A stretch of DNA of 64,000 nt from Paramacrobiotus metropolitanus (taxonomy: Eukaryota; Tardigrada; Eutardigrada; Parachela; Macrobiotidae): contig NW_026570303.1 of assembly GCF_019649055.1 (NCBI RefSeq), positions 1-64,000 of the forward strand. Reading direction: 5' to 3'. Within the stretch, counting starts at the first letter, position 1; each line of letters opens with the position of its first letter. The notes under the pieces were generated by a model. The model was not told where the DNA came from. It saw nothing but the letters and a program-made list of their open reading frames with translations, and ran no database searches. Below are positions 62,313-64,000 of the stretch, one piece after another. The translations under genes were made by a program, and so were the position numbers.

Positions 62313-63878
62313 TTATCGACATATTCGGTCAGAATGCTCGTAAAATGCCATGTTAACTTGGAAGTTTAACGCTTTCTGTAAAATGTGTATGTAGGCACTA
62401 AATCTGTCGTACTCGAAAGAGTCCCATTTTAATCGCTTCGCTTGAGCAATGTAGTCAGGATTGTGCTCCTCCGACGCCAGAACGAAGCAGATGATAAACC
62501 AATTTTTCAACTGCAAAATTAATATCAGATCAAAGCTGAAATTTGTCAGTACAAAATACAGAAGCCCGAAATATGCATGGGATACATGAAAGGCGACATT
62601 TCTTTTTTGACACAGGTTTCCGACCACATCTGAAAAAGCATTTTTGCACTGAACCGACTTACCAAACTGTACCGGCTAGCGTTGACATAGAAATTCCACA
62701 CTTCGGTATCGCTGATTGCGCGACCATCCGCGGTAAATTCATTCCACGTCTCCAGGTAAATTCTGATCCATTTCAGCTGAAATTCTTGACTGGGCAACAA
62801 GGACGCATCCATTGTATTCACATCCATGCCTGCGAAAATAAAGTTCTGTAAATAAGGCCTTGCTTTGATCCCGAGTTCACTTTGGTACCAAAAAGTCACG
62901 GATATTTTCGCTTCATCAGATCTACAAACTGACCAATAAATTCGGAGAAGTGCGTCCCGATATCTTCGATCTGGTATCCCGACGCGGCGAATTCATAATC
63001 GATGATGTGAACGGTGTCGGTTTTTTCGTCGAAGATGATGTTGTTGGGAATAAGGTCATGATGGCAGAACACCACCGGCTGATCGGCATAGATGTTCTGC
63101 ATGCTGGGATGATTTAGCAGATACTGAAATTCCTCTTGCAGTTCCTCCACATCCGGGAATAATTTGTAAGCTAACAGAGTCGCTTGGGGATCTTTATATT
63201 TGATCGGCAAACGATTCAGTATCGGTAAGCAGAAATCTCTGGGGTGGGTGGGTGTCTTGACTCCCGGGAAATCGCGGCTAATCGCGTGGAATTCGGCAAA
63301 TTTTTGGGCTAACAAGCTGCAAAAAAAATTCTCAAGATAAAAAATTTCAGTACTGCTTTATACCATATACCACGTCCCAAATACGACTACATATCCTGTT
63401 GAGTATGTGCACTTATAGTGTTAACATCAGCTGGAGAAACGGCGTTGAACAGTAGAGCCGTTATACTACGACATTCTCCCGTTTCTTACCGAGCTATATG
63501 TGGTTCTTGAATGTCCGCCAACGTCAACGTACGGCCTTTGATAAATTCATAGACAACACCGTTTTGGAATTTCCCGTAAATCTTCCCGTACATTCCTTTT
63601 TGGTACATATAGAACACCAGACGGAACTCCTCTTCGCGATCGAACAGACTTCCCACGATATCGGCGTTGATGCGCACGATGACGGATTCGCCGTGTTCAT
63701 CGGTGGCGGCGAAGATTTTGTACATGTGGTTCATGTAACCGCCGCTCAAAACGTTCACTTTTAAATCTAAGTGATCGGTGGGAAGGGACGGACAGAACGC
63801 GGCCACAACGTGCTTAACGCCGGGGATGGGATCATTGAGATCGATCGTGTAGTTTAGCACAGGCAGTGTTGCCGACAT
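62313..63878 (-). CDS. Choline/ethanolamine kinase, apparently intact copy
   Basis: Exon 1 is 63878-63490, exon 2 starts at 63316, exon 3 ends at 62663, and exon 4 is 62510-62313. The start is ATG 63878 (MSATLPVLNYTIDLND). Exon 1 holds the nucleotide-binding part (VNVLSGGYMNHMYKI, VIVRINADIVGSLFDREEEF). Exon 2 holds the Brenner catalytic loop VVFCHHDLIPNNIIFD (Asp217, Asn222) and the choline-kinase motif HIIDYEFAASGYQIEDIGTH (Asp236, the expected Mg-binding residue). The C-terminal exons carry QLKWIRIYLETWNEF and PDYIAQAKRLKWDSFEYDRF. The enzyme phosphorylates choline or ethanolamine with ATP, the first step of the Kennedy pathway, in the cytosol. The exon 2-3 junction is unclear: either the donor GTGACT after KRKYP (62899) or GTAGAT after EFIGQF, with acceptor tttacag near 62850. 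The length is about 330-345 residues. Remnants elsewhere show this gene was copied repeatedly. Confidence 0.83.
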
Positions 63879-64000
63879 GGTATCGACAGTATTGTAAAAC
63901 AAAAAATTCTAAACCGGTTCAAGTGGAATTCTGTCGTCACATTCCATGCAAAGTCGCTTGATATGAAAAACTAAATGCTCGACATCTGCCCTGACGATAC

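Overview
This window is eukaryotic nuclear DNA from an animal. Most genes are split by introns with GT..AG ends and consistent phases. FCF1, a FoxC-type forkhead factor, cyclin B, choline kinase and THAP proteins are all animal families. The AT-rich spacers, many short introns and an expanded MATH-BTB family suggest an ecdysozoan invertebrate. A tardigrade or related panarthropod is my guess, not something the sequence proves. There are no bacterial operons, CRISPR arrays, rRNA genes or convincing tRNA genes.

Left part (1-15.5 kb). A BTB-like gene with a ubiquitin/SUMO-like C-terminus lies on +. FCF1, a PIN-domain rRNA-processing factor, lies on - with a first coding exon that is only the ATG. 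Two tandem + strand genes follow. Each has a Myb/SANT- or MADF-like region and then two THAP zinc fingers. The second probably splices into a long Lys/Ala/Pro/Glu-rich tail with an AT-hook core, and one of its introns holds a 1.33 kb element bounded by 29 bp inverted repeats.

Middle (15.5-34 kb). This part is mostly non-coding. It contains a complete three-exon FoxC gene on - (19.7-23.7 kb), two adjacent perfect palindromes (30.8 kb), and a TATA-driven two-exon gene (32.2-33.0 kb). That gene encodes a small secreted precursor with a predicted amidated Trp-rich peptide and resembles a neuropeptide precursor that I cannot assign to a family.

Right part (34-64 kb). This is an amplified gene cluster. 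A two-gene cassette, [MATH-BTB]-[choline kinase], recurs on the - strand, with MATH-BTB copies at 34.6, 36.9, 39.2, 51.3 and 58.3 kb and one inverted copy at 48.4 kb. Choline-kinase pieces lie at 36.0, 38.7, 46.3-47.8, 54.2 and 62.3-63.9 kb. Only the last kinase copy looks intact. MATH-BTB copies range from apparently intact (36.9, 58.3 kb) through frameshifted (48.4, 51.3 kb) to clear pseudogenes (34.6, 39.2 kb). A complete eight-exon cyclin B gene (40.7-43.6 kb), with CCAAT and E2F-like promoter elements, sits in the cluster, as does a Cys-rich repeat protein fragment (45.0 kb). A fold-back element, minisatellites, a palindrome and dispersed copies of the peptide gene's last exon mark the cluster as rearranged DNA.
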